Shown here in pieces: positions 34,310 to 45,802 of a stretch of 64,000 nt of DNA. The notes beneath the pieces were generated by a model. It was not told where the DNA came from. It was given only the letters and a program-made list of their open reading frames with translations, and made no database searches. The position numbers and the translations under genes were made by a program. Positions within the stretch are counted from its first letter, which is position 1, and the number at the start of each line of letters is the position of its first letter. The stretch is from Agrypnia vestita (Eukaryota; Arthropoda; Insecta; Trichoptera; Phryganeidae): assembly GCA_016648135.1 (NCBI GenBank), contig JADDOH010002614.1:248001-312000 (forward strand). Reading direction: 5' to 3'.

Positions 34310-34473
34310 TGGCTTGATGGACAACGGTTTGACAACGTCGAAGAACTCAAGACTGTCGTTGTCAACTGGTTCAATTTCCAGACGGCGAACTTCTATGCGG
34401 TTATGGGTTAAAGAAACTGGTGCTGCGATATGAAAAGTGCTTAGAACTGAATGGCGATTATGTGGAAAAATGA
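34310..34473 (+). pseudogene. Mariner transposase C-terminus
   Basis: Plus strand: WLDGQRFDNVEELKTVVVNW then FNFQTANFYA, and after a 1-nt frameshift near 34405, LKKLVLRYEKCLELNGDYVEK and TGA at 34471-34473. The order ...V..W...Q...FY..GI..L..R..KC....GDYVEK is the hallmark C-terminus of Tc1/mariner transposases of the mariner group. The catalytic D,D34D region is missing, as are inverted terminal repeats, so this is a dead 5'-truncated scrap. It is unrelated to the minus-strand scrap just upstream. Confidence 0.85.
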
Positions 34474-36161
34474 AGTAGTGTGAAGTAAACTAAAACTGTC
34501 AATAAAATTCTTTTCTCGTGAGTTAATTTTTTTCTTGATGACCAAACGGCCTAGTATTAATTATTTAGAAAAAAAACACGTTAAGTTTTTGCAGACACGT
34601 GCTTAAATTATTAAAGTATGTATTTAGAAATTTGACTTACTCGTATATTATTCCCAAAGTCACAATTCTTGGAATTTTGTATATATTATGTACTCAAATA
34701 ACTGCTTGGCAAGTGTCTCTGTTTGGAGAGGTAGGTACAGCAAGAAAATGTGTAACTATACTTATTTACAGTTATAATAGGGTAGAAAAAGAATGTAAAA
34801 TATCTTTAAAAAAAAGCGTAACAAAATATCCAATAAGGATCGAGTGTTTTAATTTATATTTATTAAAAATACATTTTTCAATTTCCGGAGGCCCGTAAAA
34901 TCAAATCAAAATCAATTAGTTTTATAATGTTTAATATTTTGAAATATAGCCGAACGCCGGAGACCTCTCTTCCGTGTAAATAACAATATAAATTTTCTCA
35001 TTTTCGTTCTCACAAACAATGAACGTTAAAATGTTTTCTTTTACGATTTATTTTAAGAATTCGGATTTCATTTGTGAAATAACTCAAAAAAAAAAAGTTT
35101 TCCAAAGGCATACAATCTCGGGCCATAAGTTATGCACACTTACAACAGGGAGAGATATTCGGCGACCGTAATGTCCCTTTAAAACATTATTTACGTGGTG
35201 CCAACGTGGACTAGCAAATATACGTTTTTAATTCCCCACTGCAAAGGCTTCCTAGACTAGCAAATAGATACGAGCAACTTGAAGTTTTTGCTACCAACGA
35301 ATTCAAACATATTTTAAAAGGTGTATTGAAAGATTATTAGACAAATTGGAGTTAAATAATTTGACTGTATTTCAGTTGTTGATTGAGTAAGATAACTGTA
35401 TATGTAAATTTTTTATTATATAACGCTTTCTTTAAGCGTATGCTTTTGTTATATATTTGCTTTTTACTTTATATTATATTTATATTTATATATTCGTATT
35501 TGTATTTTAAGGATTTGCTTTCCACTTTATGTTATTATTTTTTCTTGATTGTATTTCTCGGGCAATTATTTAATTTTCATTTAAAGTATTCATTCTATAA
35601 ATGTACACTTTACCTTATTGTTCGTAAAAGCCCTATAAGGCGTTAATAAATAAATAAATACTCGCAGTTATCTATTAAAGTTATCTTTTAAAACATTATA
35701 TTTAATATGATAATACTGATTTCTCTAGATAATCTTGATTTCGATCAATCAAATGAAAACATATTTTGCGTAACTTTTGAATGATAATTGTAAATGGAAT
35801 GGAAATGAATAAACGTAAATGAAACCTAATAACAATAATCGCTTTTAACAAGATTTTATTACTATAGGCGCCATGTCTCCTGAGAAAAATGTATGGTAGG
35901 GCATAAAGTGTCATGGTAGGGATTCTCGTTGAGAAAATTCCATTTTCACAAAGGTAGACAAGTCAAATGTGACGAGGAAGTAAAAATATATCACCATACT
36001 TTCCCAGAATCCATTAATTAATATTGTGTTGTTATAATAAACATTATATCGTTCCAGACATGTTGACCTTAATAGACCGCTATCAAAGAAAAATACGAAC
36101 CGATGACAAAAGAATTCTACCGAATATGGTACATTTTCCCCATGATTGCGTGATACAATTA
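34474..36161. other. AT-rich spacer
   Basis: Short frames at 34599-34898 and 35383-35914 are AT-driven, rich in Ile, Phe, Leu and Tyr, and show no domain. Confidence 0.45.
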
Positions 36162-36280
36162 AATTATAATTAATATAAATTAACTTTGTTTAAACCACTT
36201 ATTTATTGAAAAAAATCAACATGTTTCAAAGCCAATGGCTTCTTCATCAGTAAAGTTAATTTATATTAATTATAATTATG
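36162..36280. mobile_element. PLE snapback with hammerhead-like core
   Basis: AATTAATATAAATTAACTTT (from 36168) is inverted at 36252-36278. Between them the minus strand reads CTGATGA (36250-36244), A, stem GAAGCC/GGCTTT, GAAAC, ATGTTGATTTTTT, then AAGTGGTTTAAACAAAGTTA. The core is canonical. Stem I does not pair, because the upstream flank has been replaced by the inverted arm. Confidence 0.55.
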
Positions 36281-37429
36281 TTACCACAAAATAAATTTGC
36301 TACATTTGAAGAAGAAACAATTAGATTAAATTATCGCTGTATCAAATTCGCTCTGTAGTAGAAACAGTTTGTTTGACATAGGTATGTGGAATATAGTTAA
36401 ACAATATTCCACGATTCATATTATTATGGGGCGGGTTGACAGAATTAAATACGATGAGATAAGTTTCAGAGATTTTGCGTTCAGATATAGTTGAGATAAA
36501 TCTCAATAACTTGTACACGTATTGCAATTTTGACCCTTAGGTAAACCCAGCCTGGAAGGACAAAATAAAACATAAATTTGCATATATGCGATTTTAGCGA
36601 CACGTGCGCACAAACGTTACCAAGTACCATAGATACCTACGGCTATAACTAACTTGAAAATTTTGAAAATAATATACGTGTTCTGAAAACAATTATCTAC
36701 AAAATTGTATCATAGAAACAAAGAAAATAATCACAGTTAAAAAGTTATAAAAACGTGAGTTTGGGTAAACAGAAAAAAGAAACGATATATCGGTTCATGT
36801 TTACAGGTATTAAAGAAATAAAATTAATATGGCGAAATACGCGAGCGACCTACCAGCATCACAGCGATCACCATAAAAATATTCCGTATTCCGTATTTAC
36901 CACTTTACGATAATGTGAATACATTTTTTATGTTATACAGCGTTTCTTCCGTACATAACAGAAGTAAAACTAAAATAAACTAAAATCTTATTATATTGCC
37001 GCTATGGAATCCGAGAAAAATACTTTGGTAAATGTCACTTTATTTGGAAATACTATTAATACTTTGAATATCAGAACTCTAGAATGTTCGCGCCTGAAAA
37101 TAATATGTCGCTTCGCTCGCATACAACTTCGACTCTTGCAATCTGTGTCACGGACCGGCGGCGTGATATTTATAGCTATGCCGCATGCCCACACCGTGCA
37201 CCCTGCCTGTAGCGCGGTTGTATCGCGGACTGTTTCCACAAATTTAAAAAAATATATTTTAATTCGACCAAAAAGGTCGCTTCTTTCTTTACCATGACAA
37301 TATTTAAAAAATTAGTACTAATTTTAGTACAAAAAAATTCGCTGGTATTACACTTTGTAACTAATTATTTATCCCTTAAAATAAACACAGCATTATAATA
37401 TAGTTTACAAATTTTTAAAATTATGTTCC
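36281..37429. other. Spacer with a GC-richer patch
   Basis: 37085-37240 is richer in G and C with two overlapping frames (37004-37297 + and 36991-37239 -) that have no domain. It may be the body of the Helitron-like element ending at 37455. Confidence 0.35.
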
Positions 37430-37455
37430 CTGTTTTTTCACGGGTTTACGTCTAG
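37430..37455 (+). mobile_element. Helitron-like 3' end, second family
   Basis: CCCTGTTTTTTCACGGG hairpin, then TTTACGT, CTAG (37452-37455) and T. Pairs with the minus-strand end at 13120. The 5' end is unknown. Confidence 0.5.
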
Positions 37456-37494
37456 TACTTATATTCTCTAATCTTTAACTAAAAAGTATTAATA

Positions 37495-37675
37495 TAATTA
37501 ATAAAAATGAACTTTGCTTTCATCACTTTTGTATCGAAAATTATCAAGATGTTTCAAAGCCCATGGCCCCTCCGTCAAGATACATGTTTATGTTGATATT
37601 TTTCAATACAAAAGTGGTGAAAACAAAGTTATTTTTTATTAATTATATTCATAATGTCACCACAAAATTATTTTG
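37495..37675. mobile_element. PLE snapback, second copy of the 36162 family
   Basis: Inverted arms AACTTTGCTTTCATCACTTT and AAAGTGGTGAAAACAAAGTT surround a loop of about 80 nt containing the hammerhead-like motif at 37542-37582. The downstream ATGTCACCACAAAATTATTT matches 36280 and 2335. Confidence 0.55.
37542..37582 (-). ncRNA. Hammerhead-like motif, degraded core
   Basis: Minus strand: stem I TATC/GATA intact; core TTGACGG (two changes from CTGANGA); extra A; stem GGGGCC...GGCTTT; GAA; ACATCT; cleavage base T. Probably inactive, but the architecture is kept. Confidence 0.45.
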
Positions 37676-38110
37676 CTCTTTTTAAAAAGTTAAAAAGTTT
37701 TATGTGTTGCTAACAAAATTCAAGTGGTTCAAAATCAACTTTATTATAAATCTCTTTAAAAAAAGATAACCACAATTTTTTTAAAAATAAATATTAATTT
37801 GATATTAATTATAGACGAGGGAGAAGTTAAAACACAATTTGAAAATTGTTTTTAAAACGTTATTTATTTTTAGAAGTCTTTTTAAAAAAGGGAGTACTAC
37901 CCCATTAACTTCTCTCTCGGCCACCCTTGGCTAGCACTCGATAACAGAGTATATTAGTCAATATTAAAACCTTATAAGACGCAATTTGTTCTGACAAGCA
38001 AGCATGGCGGTCAATACACTGATTAAAAAAGAAACAACGCTGAACAAAAACAAGTCAGTGGTGTCTACACTAATAGGTTTTTTTTAAATTGATTCTTTCT
38101 GAAATCGAAA
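37676..38110. other. Spacer
   Basis: Nothing recognised. Confidence 0.4.
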
Positions 38111-38850
38111 GTGATGTTGTGTGTGTTCGAGAGTGTTCGAGAGAGACGAAAAGTTAATAAGTGTGATGCAATGGTAAACAATGAATGCTTAAAACAAGTT
38201 GAAGAGTTTGTGTATTTGGAAAGAATGTTTAGCAGAGACGGCAAGGCTGAGAATGATATCGTAAGGAGAGTGGCTGCGGGAAACAAAGTAAATGGTGCTC
38301 TGAATGCAATTACGACCAATAAGAATCTGTCAAAGAAAGCAAGTCTAGCGATACATAATGGCGTTTTAGTGCCTACTCTGATGAACTCCGATGTATGGAA
38401 GTGAAACGTGGAATTGGCAAAAAAGGAATGAAAGTAGACTGAATGCGGTCACCAAGGCGCGTGTGTGGATAATCTTTAGTCGATATAGTGAGGAATGAAT
38501 AAGTTAGAAGTGAATGCAATGCTGAATGTAGCGTGGTATATAGAATAAAGAAAGGATCGCTGAGATGATTTGGTCATGTGGAACGGATGATAGAGAAAAG
38601 CTTAAAAATATATATGAGTGTCGAAGGCTGCAGGAATAGAGGGCGACCGTGAAAGACCTGGCATGATCGTATACTACAAATATTGAAGGATGGCCCTGTT
38701 AAAAGCCTCGACAACCGTAGAACATGCATGAGAAGATGTACGAGTACAAATGTAGCCGAAGCAAAAGCAGTGTGCCAAGATAGAAGAATATGGCGGTCTA
38801 TCCTTTCTGCCTACCACTGCGGAGAAACGGCGAAACAGTTAGTCAGTTAG
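38111..38850 (+). pseudogene. LINE reverse transcriptase C-terminus, broken
   Basis: Plus strand. First frame: CLKQVEEFVYLERMFSRDGK, IVRRVAAGNKVNGALNAI, LAIHNGVLVPTL (38150-38390). A +1 shift near 38395 gives GSETWNWQKRNESRLNAV. The last part reads GHVERMIEKSLKIYM, RTCMRRCTSTNVAEAKAVC, and WRSILSAYHCGE, to TAG 38848-38850. The order VEEFxYLG, GN-VNGAL, ATL-GSExW, GHVERM, GRGRP-x-x-W and WRSIVSAYP is that of a LINE common in insects. At least two stops (near 38563 and 38650) look like TGG-to-TGA changes. The palm and endonuclease are absent. Confidence 0.85.
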
Positions 38851-39555
38851 TTCAGATTTGTTGAAATATGGACACGATTTTTTATTTATACTAACACACC
38901 GATTTTTTATTAATCCGATTTCTACATTTTATAAAATTTTGTTTTTTTACAAACTCGTTTCAAAAATGTAGAAAGCGTACAATAGTGAACAAGAATATTT
39001 AGTTCATTAGGTAAAATCGTTCATAATGAAATTATTACCGTACGGAAGACTTACAGATTTTGTTTTCACGAGAAACATTATATATTTTTTGCCTTTTACT
39101 ACGGCTCCTTCAAAACACGGTTGATTAAATCCCTTATTCTTAAACCCATTTCTCGCAAAATCTGCTAGTTAGTTTAATTAAGCCTACCTATTAGGGAACT
39201 GCGAAGATACAGAGAATTACGATACCCTGGTTCTCATATTAAAAAACCGGATGAAGAGATAAGAGGGAATAATGCTCTACGATGGACAAATTGAGGCTAC
39301 TTTCCTAAGACAAATTTTCATCAAAACCATCAAGTTGAATACCATTCGGATCTTTCTTCCCGCATGGATCTGAGACATGGATATTTGGGGGTTTTTGGTT
39401 GAGAATGATGTGCGTGACGGATTTGGAGAAACTGCTATTAGGGGTCACTACCCGTCATGTGACGGGATTTTAAAAGGTCGTGAAATGCTTGATGATTTTA
39501 TTCGATCGATAAAACAATTATAAGTTGTACATAATTATGGTCACAAAGACATAAA
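38851..39555. other. Spacer
   Basis: Contains the 7-bp hairpin CCCGTCATGTGACGGG at 39451. No coding signal. Confidence 0.4.
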
Positions 39556-39559
39556 TACT

Positions 39560-39603
39560 CGATAGACTAGAAATTTCGGCCTACGCCGGGCTCTAGTCTA
39601 TCG
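39560..39603. repeat. Perfect 12-bp stem hairpin
   Basis: CGATAGACTAGA (39560-39571) and its exact inverse (39592-39603) around a 20-nt loop. Confidence 0.7.
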
Positions 39604-40629
39604 GGCTAGACTGACTTGCCCATACATAAAAGGCATTTGCTGCTTTTTGTATAGTTTTCCGAATAAAGAACTATCTTGAAGTGTAGCTGTGTGTGTGGAT
39701 GAATCGTCGGAATCGCTGACGGTGCAATGACCTGTAGACGGCTCGTGTACCCTGCTTGTGCCTCGATCTGCTTATGCGGCATTCTTGCCACGTATGTGTG
39801 TGTGTGTGGCCTAGATTGGAGGTTTATGTATTGTGGTACGAAATGCTACGGATATTTCGTCTTCTTCTTAAATATCCTTGCAGTTCATATTGAATCTGAA
39901 TCGGACCCACTGAGTCTGCGAAAGACTGAGAATTTGAATCTGAGACTGAGACACTCTATTCCCTTTATTATGCCCTTGGCAGAGCAGTCGTGGTCGTAGA
40001 TAACGATGGTACCATAGTCGAAACTATCCGGCGGGTGTCCCGAAGATTGCGCGCAAGACAACTGCGCGCCAATAACGCACGTCACAAAAGTAAATAAGGA
40101 GATTAATTCCCATGTATTTCATATAACCATTTCATATAACTTTGTGAGTATAATGGCCATAAAAAATAATAAATATAATATAACTTTTTAATATTCGAAT
40201 AAATTATTTTAGCACAACAAGGGTGTATATTGACAAGGAAAAAATAATTTCCATTCTCTTGAAGAAATTCGATGCGTTTCAACCGAGTTTTATTATTTAG
40301 TGTGCTAAAAAATGTTACTGTAAAGAAGTTACGGACGTTACAGGAAGTACGCCGGGCGGACGGACATTCAAAGAAATTATATAATTGGGATTTCTCAGAA
40401 ATAGTCAAGTAAATACAATACGCGTGAACAAATAACGTGTCCCTAATCTTAAGGCTCCATCGCAGTTCAAAAAGAAAAATTAAAATTTAAATAATATTAA
40501 TTTGATGCGCTTAAGGTCTTAAATTAATTTCACTATTCTTTTAATATTGGTTGTAGAAAGTAAATATTGGTTTTTCTCGCCCTCAAAATGTGAAAATAAT
40601 TTTCATCACTGATATCTGTACATATTCAA
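39604..40629. other. Spacer
   Basis: Frames at 39606-40085 and 40103-40408 overlap on both strands without domains. GTGTGTGTGTGTG at 39798 is a short microsatellite. Confidence 0.35.
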
Positions 40630-40815
40630 TCAATGTCTCACAGAGACGAAACTGTATTTTTATGGGAAAGTAGGTATAGAAGTCTTTTAGGTGTACACAG
40701 GTCTTACGACCTATCGTACGACTGGCTTAAGTGATCACTTTACACAATGTAAGGTTCGCCATTCCACCCTTGATAGAATACCATGTCTATTAATTTTTGG
40801 AAGTTGTATATATTT
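40630..40815 (+). repeat. Dispersed repeat R1
   Basis: GTCTCACAGAGACGAAACTG at 40633, then GGCTTAAGTGATCACTTTACACAATG and CGCCATTCCACC. Confidence 0.75.
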
Positions 40816-40929
40816 AAATTATACACCACGTTCCACATATGACTAGTAAGGATCCTCAGCGCGGCCGGCATCAAAGCTTTTTCATTCCCCTTAAATGATC
40901 ACAGATGTCGCTAATGAGACATCTATATT

Positions 40930-41312
40930 GATTTTGGAGGTTTCCGAAACAACTTGTATTATGCCAAAAATAAATAAATTTAAAAAACTAACCCATAAAA
41001 ACCAAGTTTTTACAATACTCCCTTTCTCATTTCGTGGTTTCGTGTCTACCAGATGCGTGGAGTATTTTCAGGCAACTTACTGAGTTGTATGAAAAAACCA
41101 TAAAATATTTGACAAATCCAAAATTATACTATAATTATTAATTTTTTTAACGAAAATTTGACAGATCTTCTTGATCATCGCCACGAGTCGGCTTGCAAAG
41201 TTTCTGCTCGATTGGATCACGGGATAAGGGTTAAAAATCGATTCAAAGTTTTTTCGTCAGACAAGCAAGCAATCAGACGCCACGAGTTAAAAGAAAGGGA
41301 GTAAAAAAATGT
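40930..41312 (+). repeat. Dispersed repeat R2, longer copy
   Basis: AAAAACCAAGTTTTTACAAT at 40997, then the block shared with 25470-25640 (CGCCACGAGTCGGCTTGC, GCTCGATTGGATCACGGGAT), ending GACGCCACGAGTTAAAAGAAAGGGAGT. The end recurs inverted at 57655-57690. Confidence 0.7.
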
Positions 41313-42406
41313 TTTTGTTTCATGCATAATTCATAATTGTTAAAATGGATTTCCACAACATAATCGCCAACATATTCAATTATATAAATTTAATTTATAT
41401 AAGTTCATTGTACCACACAGCAAGCTACCTTTGATACATAACTAAGGTAAGGTAGCTAGCAAATACATTTGTTAGAGTATTTGTAAAATATTTCAACTAA
41501 CGACCAAACTAGTATCGGTTTTCAAGACTGAAGTTCAATGAATTTTTCATAGAGGACGGTATTTGAAGACTTAATACTTCGGATATCGTCCTTTATTCTG
41601 CTCGCAACGTTGTACATTTTTTTATAAACTTGCCAAAATATTCCAGGCTACACAGTCCTTATTTCTGCCCCAATATTTACCGTACCCTGCCGAACTGAAG
41701 TTGACTGATTTTCATACATCCGATCTTTTAAGAGGCACTACTAAAAAAAGTCTGGGAAAATTGTTAAACAGGAAGGCCAAAAAAATGTATTAAAATATAG
41801 AAATCTGTATTTCATAAATAAACGCAGTTTCGGAAACGGAGGTTTCCGAAACATGTTGTGTTATACACAAAAATAAAATAAAATAAATGATTCATTCTCA
41901 CTTCACTACGTGGTAGGGGAGAGAGAGAGAGATGTCCCATTCTTTAGTCGATAGTTTAACGAAAGAATATTAAAAAAGAATCTCTTAAATAAAAGGGTGC
42001 AAATCTGACAAAGTTACTCGTAGCCGTGTCCCGGAATGTCCAATAGGGAGATAACTGTATACTTAGTCTACATTTTATTTGAATCCTGGCACATTTGAAT
42101 CAAAACATTTTTACCAAAGAAACCTGGAAAAAATTCGAGATATTTCACTATTCACTATTCAATTCACAACACAGCATTCAATTGAGAGATGTCATGGAAA
42201 GCAACCATAGGTATACTAAAAATAATTTTATAGGAGAATTTTATTTTCTGCCTTTGATATAGGGAATCACCGTATCTGTGATGTTTCAACTCCTATATAT
42301 TATACATAAGTAAAATATTTTTTGATTTCCAGAAATCTTCAAATAAGCATTGATATTGGCTGTTTTCTTAGAAAGTATTATATTTTTCATTATGATAAAG
42401 GTATAT
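41313..42406. other. Spacer
   Basis: Nothing recognised; a GAGAGAGAGAGA run at 41920. Confidence 0.4.
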
Positions 42407-42414
42407 GAAAATAT

Positions 42415-42644
42415 CAGGGGCGTGCATTGAGAACAAGAAGACTGATGACTTTTTCCTGAGCATATATTTTGAAAAGAAACCGAAATAAGAGATTTATCTC
42501 GTAATATTTCTTTCTCAATAATTACATATTATTTAGATTTTAATATTTCGTAATATTTTGCCAAATAAATATTTAATTTCGATTTCTTTTCCAAATACTT
42601 GTTTAAATAAAAGACATGCTTCTTGTTCTCACTGCACGCCCCTG
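42415..42644. mobile_element. hAT MITE with perfect 8-bp target duplication
   Basis: Begins CAGGGGCGTGCATTGAGAAC and ends with the inverse of CAGGGGCGTGCAGTGAGAAC. The 26-bp terminal inverted repeats differ at one position. GAAAATAT occurs exactly at 42407-42414 and 42645-42652, an 8-bp duplication. CAGGGG-type ends with 8-bp duplications define the hAT superfamily. At 230 bp it is non-autonomous. The clean ends imply a fairly recent insertion. Confidence 0.92.
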
Positions 42645-42761
42645 GAAAATATATTATAAAAAATAATACATAACTTTAATAATTAATCATCCATCCACGT
42701 GCCATCGCAAGCTATTGTACAACCTGAATTGCCAGTAAGAAAAAAAGGCTAAAGTAGCGTT

Positions 42762-43018
42762 TCTACCGAATAAAACATAATAATTTCGTTGTCTGTCTAT
42801 CCCCGTAACTTCGTGTAATTTCTGTAATTTCGTTCGAAAAACACATTAAACAGCTCGAGAAGAGGCTTGAACCCCAGGCCAGCAAATCCTAACTGGCTGC
42901 TCTACGCATGTTGCTACGATCGCCTCTCCGTGGACCGCCAAAAAGGTATTATAAATATATACTAGGGCTTAGCAAAGAAGCGAACCAATGTTCCGACATT
43001 TGGACGGGTTACAGCTAG
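42762..43018 (+). mobile_element. Small Helitron-like element with tRNA-like cargo
   Basis: Starts TCTACCGAATAAAACATAAT, then AATTTCGTTGTCTGTCTATC, the 5' signature of 21517 and 28701. It ends with a short CCG/CGG hairpin (42992-43006), GTTACAG and CTAG (43015-43018), then T. Inside, on the minus strand, is a tRNA-like sequence. At 257 bp it has no coding capacity. The 5' boundary is less sure than the 3' one. Confidence 0.5.
42850..42935 (-). repeat. tRNA-derived SINE-like sequence
   Basis: Minus strand has an A-box-like TAGCAACATGCGTAG (42916-42902) and a B-box GGGGTTCAAGCCT (42875-42863), spaced as in RNA polymerase III promoters, with a GCCAG/CTGGC stem between. The acceptor stem does not close and the anticodon loop is the wrong size, so it is a tRNA-derived repeat, not a tRNA gene. 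Confidence 0.5.
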
Positions 43019-43100
43019 TTTATTATTTCACATTACCAGTGTTCCAGATGCCAGATTCAGAAATTATAATTCTGTTCCGGTTCAAACCGCCAGCCGGCGA
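43019..43100. other. Spacer before duplication
   Basis: Unique sequence not copied at 47960. Confidence 0.5.
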
Positions 43101-44120
43101 TTTAACGAAATCAAACCGCTTTATTGAACGAAATTCAGAATTTGTCGCCCGGTGGCCAAGTTGTTTTGTCGCGAAATATTTTACATTTAATAATTCTCAA
43201 CATTAAATTGTTGGCATAGGTTCTTGTTTCTTGCTGGGCTGGTAGCTTGATAATTATAAATCAACCCTCAACCGCCATCACAGATGTCGTCTTAATCACG
43301 TTTCTGAAAGTTTCAAGTAAAAGTTCTGTTTTTTGTCTTTAATAACATAAGTTGTACGACATCGGTGTATGACGAGTATACATATAATATAAACGTTGAA
43401 AATTTTAAATTACAGTGAAGTTACAAACATATGTCGCTTATATCGAACCAGGCGTGGAACAAAAAAAAACTTTTAATCTTAAATGCGCACAGCATCTTTA
43501 TATTGAAAAGTGTAACATTTCTGTCGCAACTGGTTGTATTATCAAAAGTATTCCTCGTTCAATATCTTGACAGATGTTGTTATTTTCCATTAAAAATTAT
43601 CAAACTTCTCTAAAAATCGACTTGTTAAACGCAATTTCGGTCTAGAACTGACAGTTGTTCTTCCAAAAAACCTTACAATTTTAAATGAAATGTTTAAGAT
43701 ATTTCATATTTTACTCTCGAAATTGATAACCGACTGTCGAATTGACACTGACATTCATGACGTAAATATTTGTATTTTTTTTAGCTATTAAAGTTGACGT
43801 ATATTTTAATGTCAAGCCAATATTAATTTAAATGAACCGGAAGATATTCGAAAGATGTTTAATGAAAATATATTTTATATTGGAAATTTTTGATGTATTC
43901 AAGATAAAATACATCTATATCATACCCGAGGCGGGAACGAGACGTGTCAAACAGGATATGAGAAAATACGGTTTTATAGAGTCCTTTGAAGGGAAAATAT
44001 TTTTATGTACGTATTATCGATTTGATGATACACAAGTGGAGCTACCTTCCGACCGCTAATCTTTGAAAGTTTCTCAATGTGCAGCAGAAAATTCTTTGGC
44101 TTGCTTATAGAGCCGCCGCT

Positions 44121-44605
44121 ATATATTAAAAAAAAATTAGGATACGAACACGGAATACGTGTCGCATCAATATTCTTACTATTTTCAAAAAAAGCTAAAC
44201 AAGACAAGTTGCTGGTGTCAAAAACAAAACAGATCTAAACAGACTTCAAAGGTAACAAAATAAAATACTAAAAATATTTTACAACTTGAATTAAATGACA
44301 TCAACTGAAGCAGTCTATCAAACAACACAAGAACTCAAAGTCTATAATATAGCAAAGATCGAAGCACAAAATTTATACATAAACTAGCAAATGGCGAAAT
44401 AAAAGTAGCTTGATAGTCTCGAGTAGATTGTTGGTCTTGTGGTTAGAACTCTTGCTTCGTGATCCAAAGGTCACGGGTCCGAACTTCACTCCAGACCAGC
44501 AAGTTAGTCCTGTTTTCATAGCACAAGCGTTTAGCTTAGTTTAAAAATAGTAAGAAAATTGATGTGACATGTATTCCGTGTTCGCATCTATATTTAAAAA
44601 AAAAA
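44121..44605. mobile_element. Inverted-repeat element with tRNA-like core (unit 1)
   Basis: The left arm 44121-44190 (GATACGAACACGGAATACGTG) is inverted at 44545-44605 (CATGTATTCCGTGTTCGCATC). The arms are ~60 bp with several mismatches and end in poly-A/T. The centre holds the tRNA-like sequence 44431-44499. It may be a SINE captured in a MITE or a foldback SINE dimer. Copy in unit 2: 49000-49484. Confidence 0.6.
44431..44499 (+). repeat. tRNA-like sequence (SINE head), unit 1
   Basis: A 7-bp acceptor-like stem TTGGTCT/AGACCAG encloses an A-box-like TGGTCTTGTGGTTAG and a B-box-like GGGTCCGAACTTC. At 69 nt it is close to tRNA length, but the T-stem does not pair well and the anticodon arm is unclear, so a tRNA-derived SINE head is more likely than a functional tRNA. 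Confidence 0.5.
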
Positions 44606-45744
44606 CTGGGATATTCAATTACAAAAAACCGAAAACCTATCAAGTGTTGATTAATTTCATAACATTTTCACTAGAACATCCCAAAACTACAAAACAGGAT
44701 AATCGCGACTCATCTGCAACGGACTGAACTATGTAAAGACTTTATATGGACTACTCAATATATTACTATTATATGGACTACACAATATATTATTATTAAT
44801 ATTTATAACTCCTATACTTTCATTATCAATTTACCTTTTTACTGTATTAAAAGATAACTTGTATACACTATGTACCTATATATTATAACAAGGAATAAGA
44901 ACTGTGGCTCCCTCATCAGACTCAAGGGCTTCTCTTCACTGATGAGGTCTACATGACTACCAAGTATTTAAAAAAAATGTTTAATCTGATATGTTATATA
45001 TAAGAACTGTATTTGTACCATAAATTAAATAAATATTTTTTTTTAAAAAAAAATTACTAGACAACTAAATCATTATAGATTTAAAAAAGGTTGTAAAGAT
45101 ACAAATAGACATAATAAATATATAACTGTTTCTCTTTTCCATTTTAATATAATATTTTTATTTTATATTTTTTCATTTTATAGAAAAATACACATATTTT
45201 TTTTTACTGCAATGATTAAAAATAATAAAATTTTTATATTTGTTATACTTCATCAAAAACAATCAAGGTTCTTGTGTCGGGTGAGGATTAATCACTTACA
45301 AAGGAAAAATTTACATGAATAAAACAAAAATTTTGAATTACAAAAAAAAAATCCTGTTAAATATTTTTAAGTAGGTAAGTAGTGTAAGACATTGGTAGTA
45401 TAATCTATGTTAATAGACGATGAGAATTATAGGCATATAAAATATGAAAATAATAGGTAGGTATACAAAAGATGTGGCAATATTTATTACATATTCTTGA
45501 AGTGGGACTTATACTTGAATTTATTATAATTATCAAGAGTTTTTAATTCTGTGGGTAAGTTATTAAAGTTGAGTTTACATCTGTATAGAAAACCGTTTTG
45601 AAAATATGTGGAACTAAATTTAAGAATTTTTATTTATTACATATTTTCATATCTGCTTGAGTGACACGTTTATAAATTATTAGTTTTCTTTTCTTTAAAT
45701 ATTTGTAATATAGACTATATCTTATAAATTATGTAACTATCAGT

Positions 45745-45802
45745 GAAATACCTTTCCATCGTCAGGGTGTTATATAACACCCTGACGACGGAAAGGTATT
45801 TC
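45745..45802. repeat. 58-bp spacerless palindrome (unit 1)
   Basis: GAAATACCTTTCCATCGTC is mirrored exactly about 45773/45774, with one mismatch (45758/45789). No spacer at the centre. Confidence 0.9.

Noticed and set aside
37004..37297. 97-residue frame (+) and its minus-strand partner
   Set aside because: Both strands open over the same GC-richer patch; no domain; probably Helitron-like body.
39451..39466. Helitron 3' hairpin (CCCGTCATGTGACGGG)
   Set aside because: No CTRR within the expected distance downstream on either strand.
42850..42935. Genuine tRNA gene on the minus strand
   Set aside because: No closing acceptor stem and an oversized anticodon loop; better as a SINE-like relic.
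44431..44499. Genuine tRNA gene
   Set aside because: T-stem and anticodon arm do not fold properly; it sits in a repetitive inverted-repeat element.
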